Below, one piece after another: positions 34,474 through 45,059 of a stretch of 64,000 nt of DNA (the first letter of the stretch is position 1; every line of letters begins with the position of its first letter). The notes under the pieces were generated by a model. It searched no databases. It saw only the letters and a program-made list of their open reading frames with translations, and had not been told where the DNA came from. Where the stretch lies: positions 39,320,298-39,384,297 of the forward strand of contig OW804097.1 in NCBI GenBank assembly GCA_942159475.1, given 5' to 3'. The stretch is from Sthenelais limicola (taxonomy: Eukaryota; Annelida; Polychaeta; Phyllodocida; Sigalionidae). Made by a program: the position numbers and the translations under genes.

Positions 34474-35196
34474 ATGGCTTTAAATAGAACCGATCTTATG
34501 GTTCTTGGAGATTCACGAGCGACGGGGCTCGGTCCTATACTCAGAGCAAGGGCTCCAGAGATCGACTCATCTGTGTTTGTTGGTCGAGGTGCAGGCACAA
34601 CAGCTCTTATAGAAAGGGCATCTCACCGTCTAATGATTGAACAACCGAGGGTGTTGTGTATTACAGCCGGCATTTGCAACATAACTTACAGGGACCCAGC
34701 CACCAAGGAGGTAGGCCTGCGATATAACTGTGGTACGTTATTAGCCTTGGACACATATGAATGTCTGGAAAGGGCGAGACAGCGAATCCAACAGATATCA
34801 CCGCACAACCAAGCCCCATCGATAGTAATATTTGGTACCACCTTTGGGGTTGACCTGGTTAAGGACAACTTGTATAATTCTACCAAATCTACAGCTCTAC
34901 AGAAAATTCTTACGTCAAGCAAGCTGGTATCAATTGAAGAAGATCAGGGCATTTTAAATAAACTGATGATAGCGTACAACAATGCCGTAAAAGAGAACAA
35001 CAAATACCATCATGTGCCAACTATATACCTGAGTCAGCTAATCCACATGAGAAGATCGGGAAGGTTCCATCTCACGACGAAACAGCCCACATTTACCAAT
35101 GAATACTTTAAATTGGATGAAGACGGCTGTCATTTGACAGAAACATTAAGGGAAGGGGTAGTACGGCAGATAATCAGGGCTTATGGGAAGATATAG
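34474..35196 (+). CDS. LINE-encoded SGNH/GDSL esterase
   Basis: An intact 240-residue frame from the ATG at 34474 (MALNRTDLMVLGDSRATGLG). SGNH motifs: block I GDS with Ser14, an AGICN block with Asn69 (ITAGICNIT), and a C-terminal D-G-C-H with Asp217 and His220 (LDEDGCHLTETL). The block II Gly may be in GRGAG. The frame also extends upstream to 34423, but the start at 34474 gives the usual spacing to GDS. Esterase domains of this fold are known from ORF1 proteins of CR1-like retrotransposons, where their substrate is uncertain. It lies 65 bp after the NADAR frame in another frame, so it is either a separate ORF or was once joined to it. No stop or shift is seen inside. Confidence 0.75.
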   Translation: MALNRTDLMVLGDSRATGLGPILRARAPEIDSSVFVGRGAGTTALIERASHRLMIEQPRVLCITAGICNITYRDPATKEVGLRYNCGTLLALDTYECLERARQRIQQISPHNQAPSIVIFGTTFGVDLVKDNLYNSTKSTALQKILTSSKLVSIEEDQGILNKLMIAYNNAVKENNKYHHVPTIYLSQLIHMRRSGRFHLTTKQPTFTNEYFKLDEDGCHLTETLREGVVRQIIRAYGKI

Positions 35197-35199
35197 AAG

Positions 35200-35828
35200 G
35201 TTAACACAAATTTGTGATAATTACACAGGCATTTTAAAGTTACAAAATTGCCACATTAAAATAGAGTGTGATTGGAGTGTTCAGTGAGGGAGAGAAGCCA
35301 TTCTGAGCCAGGAGCTTTCGTGAGCCCGATATCCTTATGGTCCCCCCTTTCTCTCACCGAAGACACCAAGATGATATAGGGAACGGGAGTTATCCGGTGA
35401 AATACTTGGCTGATACGCTATAAGTACTGCTATATAGTACATTTACTAGAGTTCTAAGTCTGCGATTGTATTAATATAATCTAATATCTTAGATGTCATG
35501 TTATGAAAGCAGAAAACAATATATTGTTATGACTGCAAATGGGTTAATTAATGTTCCAGATGGTAATTGCTGTGAATGGTGTAAAGCAGCGGTAGCAGAG
35601 AAGTTCTTTATTATTCAAGTGGGAGTCCTTCCTTCCAGGTATACTCGGATAATCATATGTCACTGTTTTAACATATCATGTTATATGACATGAGACACTT
35701 ATTGAGAGGACCTACTATTATGATGGAGATAGGGGTTGATTGTATAGTTAAGTTGTTAGTTGAGACCTATGGTAAGGTATTTGGGGCGTATGGGGGGATG
35801 TCTGTCATTGATATTATATCTGTTTATA
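35200..35828 (+). other. Inter-ORF spacer of the LINE
   Basis: About 630 bp lie between the esterase frame and ORF2. A small frame (35493-35693, NVPDGNCCEWCKAAVAEKFF) has two Cys pairs but no clear family; it may be chance or a remnant of a zinc-finger region. Otherwise nothing is seen. Confidence 0.4.
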
Positions 35829-38739
35829 ATGGGCGAAACAAAGGGACAGGATGAACTGACCACATTTAAAAACCTAAAAGGTTTAAAGATGGTCTCGTGG
35901 AATGTGAGAAGTTTGAGCCAAAAAATTGATGAAATTCGTCATTTTATTATTGAATCTGTTCCGCAAATACTAGTCATACAAGAAACTTGGTTAAATAAAA
36001 CGGTAGGGGACAACGCCCTGTCTGTACAGGACTATGGAACATACCGGTCTGATAGGACAAGGAAAAGGAGAGGAGGGGGTCTGTTAGCTTATGTTCATTC
36101 ATCTTTAGAAATTATTTCAGACAAATATCAAAATTTGTGTGTCAAATGCTGATATAGAAATTCAAATATTTGAAATCGCAAAAAAATACATGAAAAATAA
36201 GATAGTATTTAATGTCTACCGACCCCCGCAAGGCTCCTTGGTAAAAGCACTGGAGATACTGGACTCAGTACTGAACGAGATAGACACATCCAAAGAAATA
36301 GTTATCATGGGGGACTTCAACTATGAAGCTAAAAATATTGAGGAGGGGATGTCGCAAGGGGCTGGTAATTTCAGGAACATATTAAATAAATATTCTCTTC
36401 AACAAATCATACAAGTCCATACCAGGGTAAGTGCAAAATCGGCTTCGACTATAGATCATATCTATACCAACTGTAAAAATGTTGATAAGTCGGGGACCAT
36501 AAATATAAATATTAGCGATCATCTCCCAATCTTTATGCAAATAAAGAAAGAGAGGAATAAGTATAAAGTTGAGACATTCTCTGCGCGGAATACTAAGCAT
36601 TTAGATGTTCCAATTCTAAAAGAGATTCTCAAAAACCAGGATTGGACGGAACTTTATCAAACTAGGGACGTAAATATAGCATGGAAAACTATCTATGATA
36701 GTATAACGAAATTTGTTAACAGGATGTGTCCTATTAAAACGTTCAGAAGGGTCAGGGTTCTACCGGAGTGGTACAATAAAGGTATAATCAATTTAAGTAA
36801 AGATAGGGATAAAGCGTATCGAAAAGCGAAAAGTTCTAATAAGGGTGAAGATTGGAAAAAGGCTAGGGAGTTAAGATGCAGAGTTAATAATGAAATTCAA
36901 AAGGCCAAAGATAGCTACTTAACGAATTACTTACAAGAAAATAAAAATGATCCTCATAAAATATGGGAGGTGCTAAAACCCCTGATGTCGGCTGACAAAG
37001 GGAAAGGTAGTAGTGTTGAAACCATTATTGTTAATGAAAAAGGAGATAAACTGAAAGGGGTCGAGGCGGCCGAAGAGATAAACGATTTCTTTGTTGGTAT
37101 TGGACCCTCGTTGGCCGAAAAAATACCACCTCTTGAAGATGAAGAAAAAGACATAAAAAATATAAATAGGGAAAATTCACCCACTAGGAGTAAATTTGAA
37201 ATTAGTATGATACGTAAAGGTAATGTTGAGGCAGCTCTTTGGCAGGTTGGGAATTATAAAGCGTCAGGCATCGACCTTATGCCTACACGAATATTGAAAC
37301 CCTGTATGGTGGCTTTGAGCGATCAATTCGCTTACTTATATAACTTATCTATTGAAACAGAGGAGATACCAGTTGATTTTAAAGAAGCCAATGTAACCCC
37401 TTTATTTAAAGAGGGTGATAAGAAATTACCGGGAAATTATAGGCCCATTTCATGTATTAAGTTACCCGCAAAAATTTTGGAAAGTTGCATTCAGAGTCAG
37501 TTATCGCATTATTTTGAGTCAAATGATTTAATAGTGGACAACCAATTTGGTTTCAGGAAGGGGAAATCTATAGTAGATGCTCATGACAAATTATTGGGAA
37601 AAATTTATAATAACTTAAATACTAAAAAAGCAACAGATTTGATATTTTTGGACTTTAAAAAAGCTTTCGACACGGTTAATCATAAATTATTATTAAACAA
37701 ATTGAAAAATTATGGGATTGAAGATAAGTTGTTTAGATGGTTTGAGAATTATCTCTCAGGAAGATTTCAAAGAGTGATACTAGATGGAAATTCCTCCTCC
37801 CTGAAACCAGTGACATGTGGAGTCCCTCAGGGAACATCCTTAGGACCTCTTATGTTCAGTATTTATATTAATGATCTATGTGATGTTGTCAAGGAATGCG
37901 ATGTCCAATTATTCGCGGACGATACTGTTATTTTTATAGAAAGATCGCTGGGTTCTCCGAAAATAGATGCTTTACAAGAAGATTTAAACAATATTGTTGG
38001 TTGGTGTGCCCGGAACAAAATATCTCTAAACACTAAGAAGTGTAAAACACTTACTATCAGGGCAAAACATGACCCCAAAAATGATGTTGAATATTCTATT
38101 GGGGTGCAGACTTTAGAAAATGTTGATGCTTATAAATATCTAGGAGTCGAATTAGACAGACAACTCAATTTTAAAAAGTTTATGGTAAAAAAATCAGGAA
38201 TTGTTAGAACTAGGGTGAAAGCTTTATCAAAGCTATACAGAGTATGTACTCAAAGTACCCTTTTATTGCTTTATAAAACAATGATCTTGCCAATCATGGA
38301 CTATGGGGATATCTTATATGGATCGACTACACAAAACCTTTTACAAAAGTTGCAGTCTCTTCAAGAAAATCGGCCTTGAAAATTATACTAAAACTACCGA
38401 AATATACTAATACGAAAGAAATTCATGTTAAATTGAAAATCCCATCTTTAAAAATGAGGCGAGAATCACACATGTTAGAAAGAGCGTTTATTCGGTCACA
38501 ATTTGTAGAAAATATTGACAATAGAAAAGTTAGCCTGCCTGCGAAGGTTAACAGGGGGGAAGAAATTAAAAGTACCTCACCCAAGGAATGAATTGTTTAA
38601 AAAATCGTATGTCTTTGCTCTACCAACTTTGTGGAATCAACTCCCAGATAATATCCAACTTACTGATAATAGGAAGGAATTTAGGAGTTATCTACGCAAT
38701 GTGTATATCAATGAGTTCGACCAATATCTGAAGCTGTAA
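35829..38739 (+). pseudogene. LINE ORF2: AP-like endonuclease and reverse transcriptase
   Basis: The endonuclease (35880-36560) shows VSWNVRSL, VIQETWL (catalytic Glu), VYRPP, IMGDFNYE, and ISDHLPIF (catalytic Asp-His). The linker and reverse transcriptase follow: NYRPISCIKLPAK near 37440, LDFKKAFDTVNH, CGVPQGTSLGPLMF, FADDTVIF near 37912, and KYLGVELD. The C-terminal part ends WNQLPDNI...LRNVYINEFDQYLKL at 38739. No RNase H domain is seen, fitting a CR1/L2-like element. Breaks: a shift near 36135 in the endonuclease, and shifts near 38370 and 38530 in the C-terminal region. The 746-codon frame 36139-38379 is otherwise open. The start at 35829 is chosen because the extension to 35760 is hydrophobic and lacks family similarity. 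Confidence 0.85.
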
Positions 38740-38760
38740 TATCCTGATAGTATGTTTTTC

Positions 38761-39834
38761 AGGTTTTCAGGTGTTCTTACAATGTTATTATGTGGGAGGG
38801 AGGGGAAGAAAGGACTGTATTCCTTTGGATAAGATCGATATACCGATAGGGGGAGGGGGGGAGGGGGAGGGGAAAAACCAGCCATTACCATGAATGTGAT
38901 TCAAATGTTATTTGTTCTGTAAGAGTTATGATGTTATGAAGACTTACAAAGGTAAAATGTAAGATACTGACTAGTACAAGTTGGCTTCGAAGAATATAAC
39001 CTTGTATTACAAAACAGCCGGTACAACACTTGATTTCTTGGCCGCTTTCTTGGCCTTAGCCTTAGCTATAGCCTCTTTTTGTAGACAACTAGGTCGTATG
39101 TGCTGTCTGAAGCACCCCCTGCAAAATATCTCTTGGGGCATCTGCAGACAATAGTTATACAGTTTTTTTTCTTTTCACACAGAAAAATTTTCCAATGTTC
39201 GCACCGGCAGGTACTGTTCTGTTCTGTTCGAGACCGGGTAGTCTCCTAGCAACCGTCAACACTCTCTAGATTCAGGTGCCGCGCTACTGTTCAGTCAATC
39301 ATTTATACCTACATTTACACATAAATATACTCCATTAATTATGTTAATAGATTAAATAATGATGGAGTAATGAATCTATCAAAACGATAGCATTATAAAT
39401 ATCGAGTTGAATAGTTTAATATGAACATTACAGACAATACGATCTTGCATAGTGCTACCACTACGAGAACGACCATACTGGTAATACACCGAGTATTTTA
39501 CCATGTGACAGACAATTTACAAAACAATACAACTTTCGGAAAGACTATAAGTTCTAAACGTTTCGTTTCTATAGCACTATCCAGGAAGACCTGACCTCAG
39601 AGGATTAGTTTCCTATTCATGTACATTCATTTATTATATGTCAGCATGTGAATAAAAGTCTTTATATATATATGGCCCATTCCTACGAAATGGGCCCAGT
39701 AGCCTGAAAACATTGTACCAAAAAAAATCCTTTCAATGTTTTCCATAGTTGGGGAGCCTAAAGTAGAGTAATGAAGCATTTTAAATCTAAATTTGCTACT
39801 AAATTGATTAAATAGTTTTTATTCTACATAATAT
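38761..39834. other. Non-coding stretch with a possible small minus-strand exon
   Basis: Contains a G-rich run (38849-38872), the small exon candidate at 39007-39141, AATAAAA signals near 39650, and a GGCCCATT...AATGGGCC hairpin at 39674-39697. No firm gene. Confidence 0.4.
39007..39141 (-). CDS. Possible terminal exon, CxxC and Lys/Ala-rich tail
   Basis: On the minus strand a TGTCTGCAG acceptor is followed at once by 44 codons and a stop: MPQEIFCRGCFRQHIRPSC, then a KAKAKKAAKK tail. The Cys-x2-Cys and a later Cys could bind a metal. No upstream exon is identified. The lysine/alanine tail recalls ribosomal protein tails, but the rest does not match one that I know. A weak call. Confidence 0.25.
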   Translation of the reverse strand: MPQEIFCRGCFRQHIRPSCLQKEAIAKAKAKKAAKKSSVVPAVL

Positions 39835-39979
39835 TTTGGTTTGGTTTGGTTAGTTTCACCTCCGCTAATAGTAATTAAAAGTTAGCAGATATACTGTGGT
39901 TTTATTATTTTATTCTGTGAAATTCCCTATTTCATGAAACAGGGTTTGACCTGACGAAGTCAGGCTTCATTTAGGTTAC

Positions 39980-40200
39980 CTAAATTTTGTCGTACAATTT
40001 GGTTTCCCGTAGGAAATCAAGAATATTTTTGTTCCCAGATTCCCGGAAAATACTCTGCAGTGTCCTGCGATTTTGCAGGAATTTTATTCTGTTTCTCTTG
40101 GTTGCCTGACAATGTATTAAGAGATGCTCTACACTCAGTTGAGTGTTGCATGTCTGACATACAGGAGCCACTTCACCTTTTAGAAGGTGCCTGTGAGTCA
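39980..40200 (-). pseudogene. LINE C-terminal CCHC-like finger and tail
   Basis: CQTCNTQLSVEHLLIHC gives a Cys-x2-Cys-x7-His-x4-Cys pattern, the usual zinc knuckle after RNase H in such LINEs, followed by KRNRIKFLQNRR and the end TKLYDKI. The last residues are identical to those in the remnant at 31493-31613. Confidence 0.7.
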
Positions 40201-40889
40201 GTTTGGTGTGACCGGTACGAAAGACGGGTCAGTATCACCTGTTCGGGTCTTGTCAGGTTATCATCTTTGAATTTTGGTGTGATTGATGGTGTGATTGCTC
40301 GCAGCTTGTTACTGTTAACACCATTCCATGTGCGCTGCCAGCTACGTTTGACATGTGCCTGCGCCACAGGTACAACGTCTGTGTATGGCATTTGGTCAGC
40401 CCCAACAGGGCGCCTCAATGCATTTTTGGCTGCAATGTCTGCTGCCTCATTTCCTTCTATTCCAATGTGGCTTGGCACCCAGCACAACACCACTGCTTTG
40501 TCCAGTCTTTTGTTTTCAGTGTATGTCTCTTGAATTGCTTGTATGATTGGGTTCTTAGGATAAAGGTTGGTCACAGCTTCTAGACATGGGTGCGAGTCTG
40601 AGAATATGATGAATTTCTTCATCCGTGAGACCTGTACCCATTCAAGTGCCTTAAGCAGTGCTTTTCCTTCAGCAGTGTAGATGCTGCTTTCCTTGTGGAG
40701 AGCCTTCTTCAAGTTCCCAAATGGTGTATGCACGGCAAATCCAGCACGACTACCATCTTTGGAACCATCAGTGAAAATGGCTGTATGGCTCTCAAACTGT
40801 GTCCTGATTTCACTGTATTGTTTTTCAAATACATGCACAGGAGTCTCAGTTTTAGGTCCAGGATAACCAGGGGTAATTTTTGTTCCCAT
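40173..40889 (-). pseudogene. LINE RNase H domain
   Basis: RNase H type I residues are visible: Asp in IFTDGSKDGSRAGFAV, Glu in IYTAEGKALLKALEW, Asp in IIFSDSHPCLEAV and Asp in PSHIGIEGNEAADIAAK, i.e. the complete D-E-D-D set. This domain removes the RNA strand during target-primed reverse transcription. A one-base shift near 40220 leaves the downstream piece in another frame (HRHLLKGE-VAPVCQTC). The first part of the frame overlaps the reverse transcriptase frame because of an upstream shift. Confidence 0.8.
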
Positions 40890-41424
40890 GATGGAGTCTC
40901 TGGTGGTTTTTCAGTCATTACTCTTTTCATTGGTACACCAGCTTCTTGGAATAAAGACCTTGCTTTCACTGCCATTGGCTTGATGGCATTTGGCTTCTCC
41001 CGATACACAGTGTTCTTGTTGTCAAATATGAGTTTGTGGGCTGGATTTTTGGGGTTAGCTCTGACACGTATAGTGTATTGCAGTGTGAGCTTTTCCCGGC
41101 GAAACTCCAGAGGTGGTATACCAGCTTCAATATGAAGGCTTGGTGCAGGAGTTGTACGTAAGGCTCCAAGACAAAGTCTCAGTCCCTGGTTCTGAATGGG
41201 CTTAAGTCTGTCCAGGTAAGACCTTGGAGCAGAGGCATACACCATAGATCCATAGTCTAACCTTGATTGGATATACATTTTGTACAATGTCAGCAAGGTC
41301 TCTTTGTTACAACCCCAGTTGGGGTGACTGAGGACCTTCAGCAGGTTCATTGCCTTCTGGCATTTCCTCCGGAGGTATTCAATGTGTGGTTTGAAGGAAA
41401 GAATCATGTTGGAGGTATATATAC
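40709..41424 (-). pseudogene. Reverse transcriptase C-terminal region of RNase H LINE
   Basis: The frame contains LSFKPHIEYLRRKCQKAMNL, LLTLYKMYIQSRLDYGSMVY and IQNQGLRLCLGALRTTPAPS, the standard thumb-region blocks after the polymerase core. It then runs into a region out of frame with the RNase H domain; a shift lies near 40820-40890. The polymerase core itself is absent, so the element is 5' truncated. Confidence 0.75.
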
Positions 41425-41793
41425 TGTTATACGTAGTGTAACACAAGGAAAAGGAGCTGTAGCGTAGAGTGTAGTAGCGTAGCTTTTTTTAAAAGGCACC
41501 AGAATCGATGGTTCTCTACCAATATGTTATACGTAGTGTAACACAAGGAAAAGGAGCTGTAGCGTAGAGTGTAGTAGCGTAGCTTTATTGTACGATCTTA
41601 AGTGAAGTTAGGGGTTCACAACCCTTCATTATATCCTAGGGGGACACCGTGCACGCAGGCAGGTGCTCCCTGATTGGGCGGCGGTGGCGCCCAATCAATA
41701 TCGAGATAAATATCAGTTGGGCTTGACCCCTCGGACAGGTAACATGTATGTAAGAAAATAAAATTTTAGGGTATGTTACCACGAGGTATAACA
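41425..41793 (+). mobile_element. Solo LTR (369 bp) with duplicated 5' segment and ATAC target duplication
   Basis: Starts TGTTATAC and ends GTATAACA, an exact 8-bp inverted pair with TG...CA ends. It is flanked by a 4-bp direct repeat ATAC (41421-41424 and 41794-41797). The first ~65 bp (from TGTTATACGTAGTGTAACAC to GTAGTAGCGTAGCTTT) recur exactly 100 bp later at 41525. A perfect hairpin GATTGGGCG...CGCCCAATC lies at about 41676-41700 and an AATAAAA signal near 41757. It inserted at the edge of, or into, the minus-strand LINE ending at 41424. Confidence 0.7.
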
Positions 41794-41797
41794 ATAC

Positions 41798-42775
41798 CTC
41801 ATTTCTTTAAACGTGTATGAACTTTTTTCTGTTTGAATGGTGTTTATTTCAACGTAGAGATGTATGCACTTTTAATATATTCGAGATGTTTTAGGACATG
41901 TAAGAAGTGTTTTTATATTTTATGTTTGATATATTTACAGGGGTCACCACTCACTGAAATCATGCACTCGCCCATAGGACTACTAGAGTATAAAACCACT
42001 AGTCCTTATAGAAATCTGATAGTCCTCACAATATCTTGGGCATTTTTCATTTCATTTATTTTGCTGCAAGGTAGAGGCAGGGGGCTGACTAAGGCATCGA
42101 ATAACACTTAAATTAAAAAAATACCTCATAATTGATAACAGAAAAAAGAATCTATTTATTCCAGTATTATAGATATACATCTTTTCCTGTTGTATATACC
42201 ACTGGCCACGTACACTGGCAAGGAATTTGCCGCACAAAAACACATGATCAGTGCGTTAATTTCAAACATTATAAATGCCATATTTTGATAGGTAAAAAGG
42301 GTCTAAATTCCCCTAAAATTTCCACTCGCCCACAGGATGAGTGGCCAGGTAGGAGCTACTAGTCCTTACCAAATTCTGGTCGCCAGGGGTGAGCGGGCTG
42401 GTGGGAATGGCAAGCCCTGATTTATGTCTGAAAAAAGGTTTGCAATATTTCTGGGTGGGCAAATACCAGTATAGTAATTAAATGTAATCCATTGTTATAC
42501 TTGGTGTAACACTATGCAGGAGATTGAAGAAATATATTGATGTTGAAGATAGATTTATTCTGTTAGGTCTTAATGTAACAGGATTATAACACCTTAGTAT
42601 GACCTTCGAAAAGCAAGGATATATTTAATTCACTGTCTTAAAAAGTGGTACATTTATTCATAGGACTTAAGAAATTAAATCCCCGATGATTAGGAACAAC
42701 AGAGAAAAGAGACAGAAAGGCACTTTAAGGTTTTACCCAAGACCAGTCACAGCCAACAGGCCACCCTCCATAGTA
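41798..42775. other. Non-coding stretch
   Basis: No gene. A diverged LTR-like start (TGTTATACTTGGTGTAACAC at 42493) resembles the solo LTR at 41425, but without a clear end or target duplication. The word group AGACAGAAAGGCACTTTAAGG...TTACCC at 42706-42740 repeats the spacer repeat at 28012-28050. Confidence 0.45.
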
Positions 42776-43191
42776 GAAAACTTGCGAGGTAGCACCGGCG
42801 AAGCCACGCACGGTGGGCTTTGGTTTGGTTTGGTTTGGCGTAGATAGTCTGCCTATCTCTACACAGTACTGCTGTTAACCTGTAGCTATAGCACTTGGTT
42901 TGGTCAGCCTGCGCCTGACTAGGTGGGCGGGGCTTAGCAAGCCCGGTCTCTCTTACCAATCAAGTAGTTACTTTTATTAGTCAGTTTTTAGTACGGACAG
43001 TCCACTACTGCCTTTATGGACTTAGGACAACCAATTTAAGGTTAGGTTTAGGGTTATTTTAAGTATGGATCATTGTTAAATGACATTTTCTGTGATCGTG
43101 ACAGCACCACTATAGCCCCGCCTCCCAGCCAATCAGAGATGCGAAGTCACAGAAGCCACTTTCAGTCAGCCGGTGCTAGCTCGCAAGTTCT
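42776..43191. repeat. Inverted-repeat pair, MITE-like (416 bp)
   Basis: GAAAACTTGCGAGGTAGCACCGG at 42777-42799 is matched in inverted orientation at 43170-43191 (two to three mismatches). The inside holds a TTTGG repeat (42817-42838), a TTAGGTTTAGGGTT-like word and a CCAAT-rich block. The ends extend weakly outward through CCCTCCATAG. No target duplication is defined. Confidence 0.5.
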
Positions 43192-43407
43192 CCCTCCTTG
43201 CCCCTCCATAGCCCAGCTCATGGAGAGTCCACTGCTACACTGAAGGTGGTCAAGTGAGGGTGGCGTGGGGTGGCAAGCTGTCAATCAAAACAATCATTAC
43301 AGCCAATGGGATGTGAGTGAAGTGTGCTTGTTTGCTGGTATATCAGTGCAAAACTTAGGACCGATCTCGTGAATTAGATATGGATGCCTCGACCACACTA
43401 ATAGGCC
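43192..43407. other. Short spacer between inverted-repeat elements
   Basis: No gene and no clear structure. Confidence 0.5.
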
Positions 43408-43861
43408 TGTTCCACAGGTCGGAATAAGCCTTACGTCTCAATCGGTTTTCAAAAAACCGATCATTAATTCCGACCTGTTGGTGATATAGCTGTTGGTTCA
43501 GTTCGGTTTGATTCTAAAGACCGATCATTAATTCCGACCTGTTGGTGACATGGCATCGGTCCCGTTCGGCCCCAATCGGAACGGAATAGCACCGTCGGAA
43601 TATTTTAGGCGAACCGAGCAAACCGAAGGGCTAAAAACGATAATCCGACCGGTTTGATTTTCATCATTTTCGGTCGTTTTTTTATGAAACCGATGGAAGC
43701 CGAACAGACGTTCCGGGCAGTTGTGATAAGTTATGGTCGGTTTGGCTCGGTCTGAATAGCATCTATTTCCGTGAGAAACCTATGGAAACCTATGAAAACC
43801 GATGTGCTTGTTTCTTATTAAAACCGATTGGGACGTAAGGCTTATTCCGACTTGTGGAACA
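43408..43861. mobile_element. 454-bp MITE with 42-bp terminal inverted repeats, rich in AACCGAT words
   Basis: The left end TGTTCCACAGGTCGGAATAA and on to 43449 is the reverse complement of 43820-43861 with two mismatches in 42. Inside, AACCGAT or its complement ATCGGTT (and one-base variants) recurs more than ten times, and CCGATCATTAATTCCGACC occurs twice (about 43456 and 43522). There is no coding capacity. A non-autonomous DNA element, family not assignable by eye. A target duplication is not obvious. Confidence 0.8.
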
Positions 43862-43947
43862 CCCCCATAACACCTAACACAATGCCACAAACTTATCACA
43901 CATCAGGGGCGGATCCAGGGGGGGTTCGAACCCCCCCCCTTGGGCCC

Positions 43948-44170
43948 CATGATGCCCTTTTTGCCCTACCCAAATGTGCCCTTTTCCCAGCCCCAAAGTA
44001 CCCTTTTTCCAGCCTCAAAATGCCCTTTTTCCAGCCCCAAAGTGCCCTTTTTTCCAACCCCAAATTGCCCTTTCTCCCACCCCAAATTGCCATTTTTCCC
44101 GCCCCAAAGTGCCCTTTTTTCCCACCCCAAATTGTCTTTTTTTCTGCCACGAATGGCCTTTTTCCTGTCC
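43948..44170 (+). repeat. ~23-bp minisatellite TGCCCTTTTTCCAGCCCCAAA
   Basis: About nine or ten units of TGCCCTTTTTYCCRSCCCCAAA type follow each other near the left end of the TIR element. They give overlapping open frames in most phases on both strands, which I treat as artefacts of the repeat. Confidence 0.85.
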
Positions 44171-44464
44171 CAAAACGATGAATTTGTCTCAAAATTAGCC
44201 TTTTGGGGGCTACAGCAATGTGACAATGTGACCATTCACTGTGTAACTTACCTATTTGCCCGCCATATTTGCCCCCCATTTTTGCCTAAAGCAGTCGTTT
44301 TCGACCCACCCTATATCTCAGAACTTATTTAAGCAAATTTCACCAAATTTCTCCCATGTACTCACAATACCTTCCTAATCAGTTTTAAGATGATTAAACA
44401 ATTTTTGCAACCTTCGGTCTAAATTGGTTAAAAAGGGCCTCATTATGACAAATGATAATTTTTC

Positions 44465-44551
44465 AACTGGTTTTCTGACTGGAATCTATTAATTGTTTGA
44501 AAAAGTAAACTGGTTTTCTGACTGGAATCTATTAATTGTTTGAAAAAGTAA
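44465..44551 (+). repeat. Exact tandem duplication, 43-bp period
   Basis: AACTGGTTTTCTGACTGGAA at 44465 repeats at 44508 without visible change across the unit. A recent duplication inside the TIR element. Confidence 0.85.
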
Positions 44552-44663
44552 AAGGGGAAATTAGGCTATAATGTAAATGTTTTCAAGTGGATACAAGATA
44601 TTGAATTTTGATGGTGATTAGAGTGTGGCTCATATTGTTTTTATTTTGAAATAGATCAATTGT

Positions 44664-45059
44664 GATGTGTTTCAGGAAAATGAGTCATAAGTTGCAAAAT
44701 TGATATTTTTCAAAGTGTTTTTTTCACAAGATCCCTTTATTGAAATATTCTGATTGTTAGAGGGTCTAGCGCCTGTAGCCATATAAATTTGTGTCACAAA
44801 TTTCAGGACATTGTATTAAATAGATCCCTGAATCTTGAAAGCCTTTGTATAGAGTATATTTAGTTACTTTACTGGTAATTGCCCATCCAGAAACATTGCA
44901 ATACTAAAATATAGAATTTATACTTAATATATTAAGAAATACTAATTAGGTGTCCCAGTGTTTAGTATCATTGGAATCACCTTGTTCTCCTTTTTCAAAT
45001 AGGATGATATCTCAAAATCCACATTTTGCGACTTATGACTCATTTTCCTGAAACACATC
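44664..45059. repeat. Internal inverted pair and repeat B copy 2
   Basis: GATGTGTTTCAGGAAAATGA and on to 44700 is inverted at 45023-45059 with one mismatch in 37. The right arm lies in the segment (44866-45055) that is homologous to 2600-2755. This suggests a smaller foldback unit nested in the TIR element. Confidence 0.7.

Larger units (their letters stand above)
32650..38760 (+). mobile_element. Near full-length CR1-like LINE with NADAR and SGNH domains
   Basis: Three coding blocks stand in one orientation: ORF1 (32778-34408) with an acidic coiled-coil region and a NADAR domain, a second frame (34474-35196) with an SGNH esterase fold, and ORF2 (35829-38739) with AP-like endonuclease and reverse transcriptase. 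An esterase in the first ORF is established for CR1-like and L2-like non-LTR elements. The NADAR module is the unusual part. Few disruptions are seen: one shift and two stops in ORF1 and two to three shifts in ORF2, so the copy is fairly young. Ends and target duplication were not resolved; no clear tail is visible after 38760. Confidence 0.8.
39835..41424 (-). mobile_element. 5'-truncated RNase H-bearing LINE
   Basis: Read on the minus strand, it holds the C-terminal part of a reverse transcriptase (41424-40709), an RNase H domain (about 40820-40290), a CCHC-type finger (near 40160) and a 3' UTR ending in a CCAAA repeat tail at about 39840. This domain order is typical of I-clade and related LINEs rather than CR1. 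The left boundary coincides exactly with the start of a solo LTR at 41425. The same subfamily left a 270-bp remnant at 31343-31613. Confidence 0.8.

Noticed and set aside
40060..40866. Plus-strand frames opposite the RNase H LINE
   Set aside because: The minus strand carries clear RNase H and zinc-knuckle motifs in these positions.
42493..42591. Second LTR-like unit TGTTATACTT...ATTATAACA
   Set aside because: The start resembles the LTR at 41425, but the end is imperfect and the flanks (CCAT and CCTT) do not match, so boundaries are unsupported.
43030..43060. Telomere-like TTAGGTTTAGGGTT
   Set aside because: Only two imperfect units; inside an inverted-repeat element, not a telomeric tract.
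43828..44332. Overlapping Pro/Phe-rich and Lys/Gly-rich frames on both strands
   Set aside because: Products of the 23-bp minisatellite; no stop codons occur because the unit lacks them in several phases.
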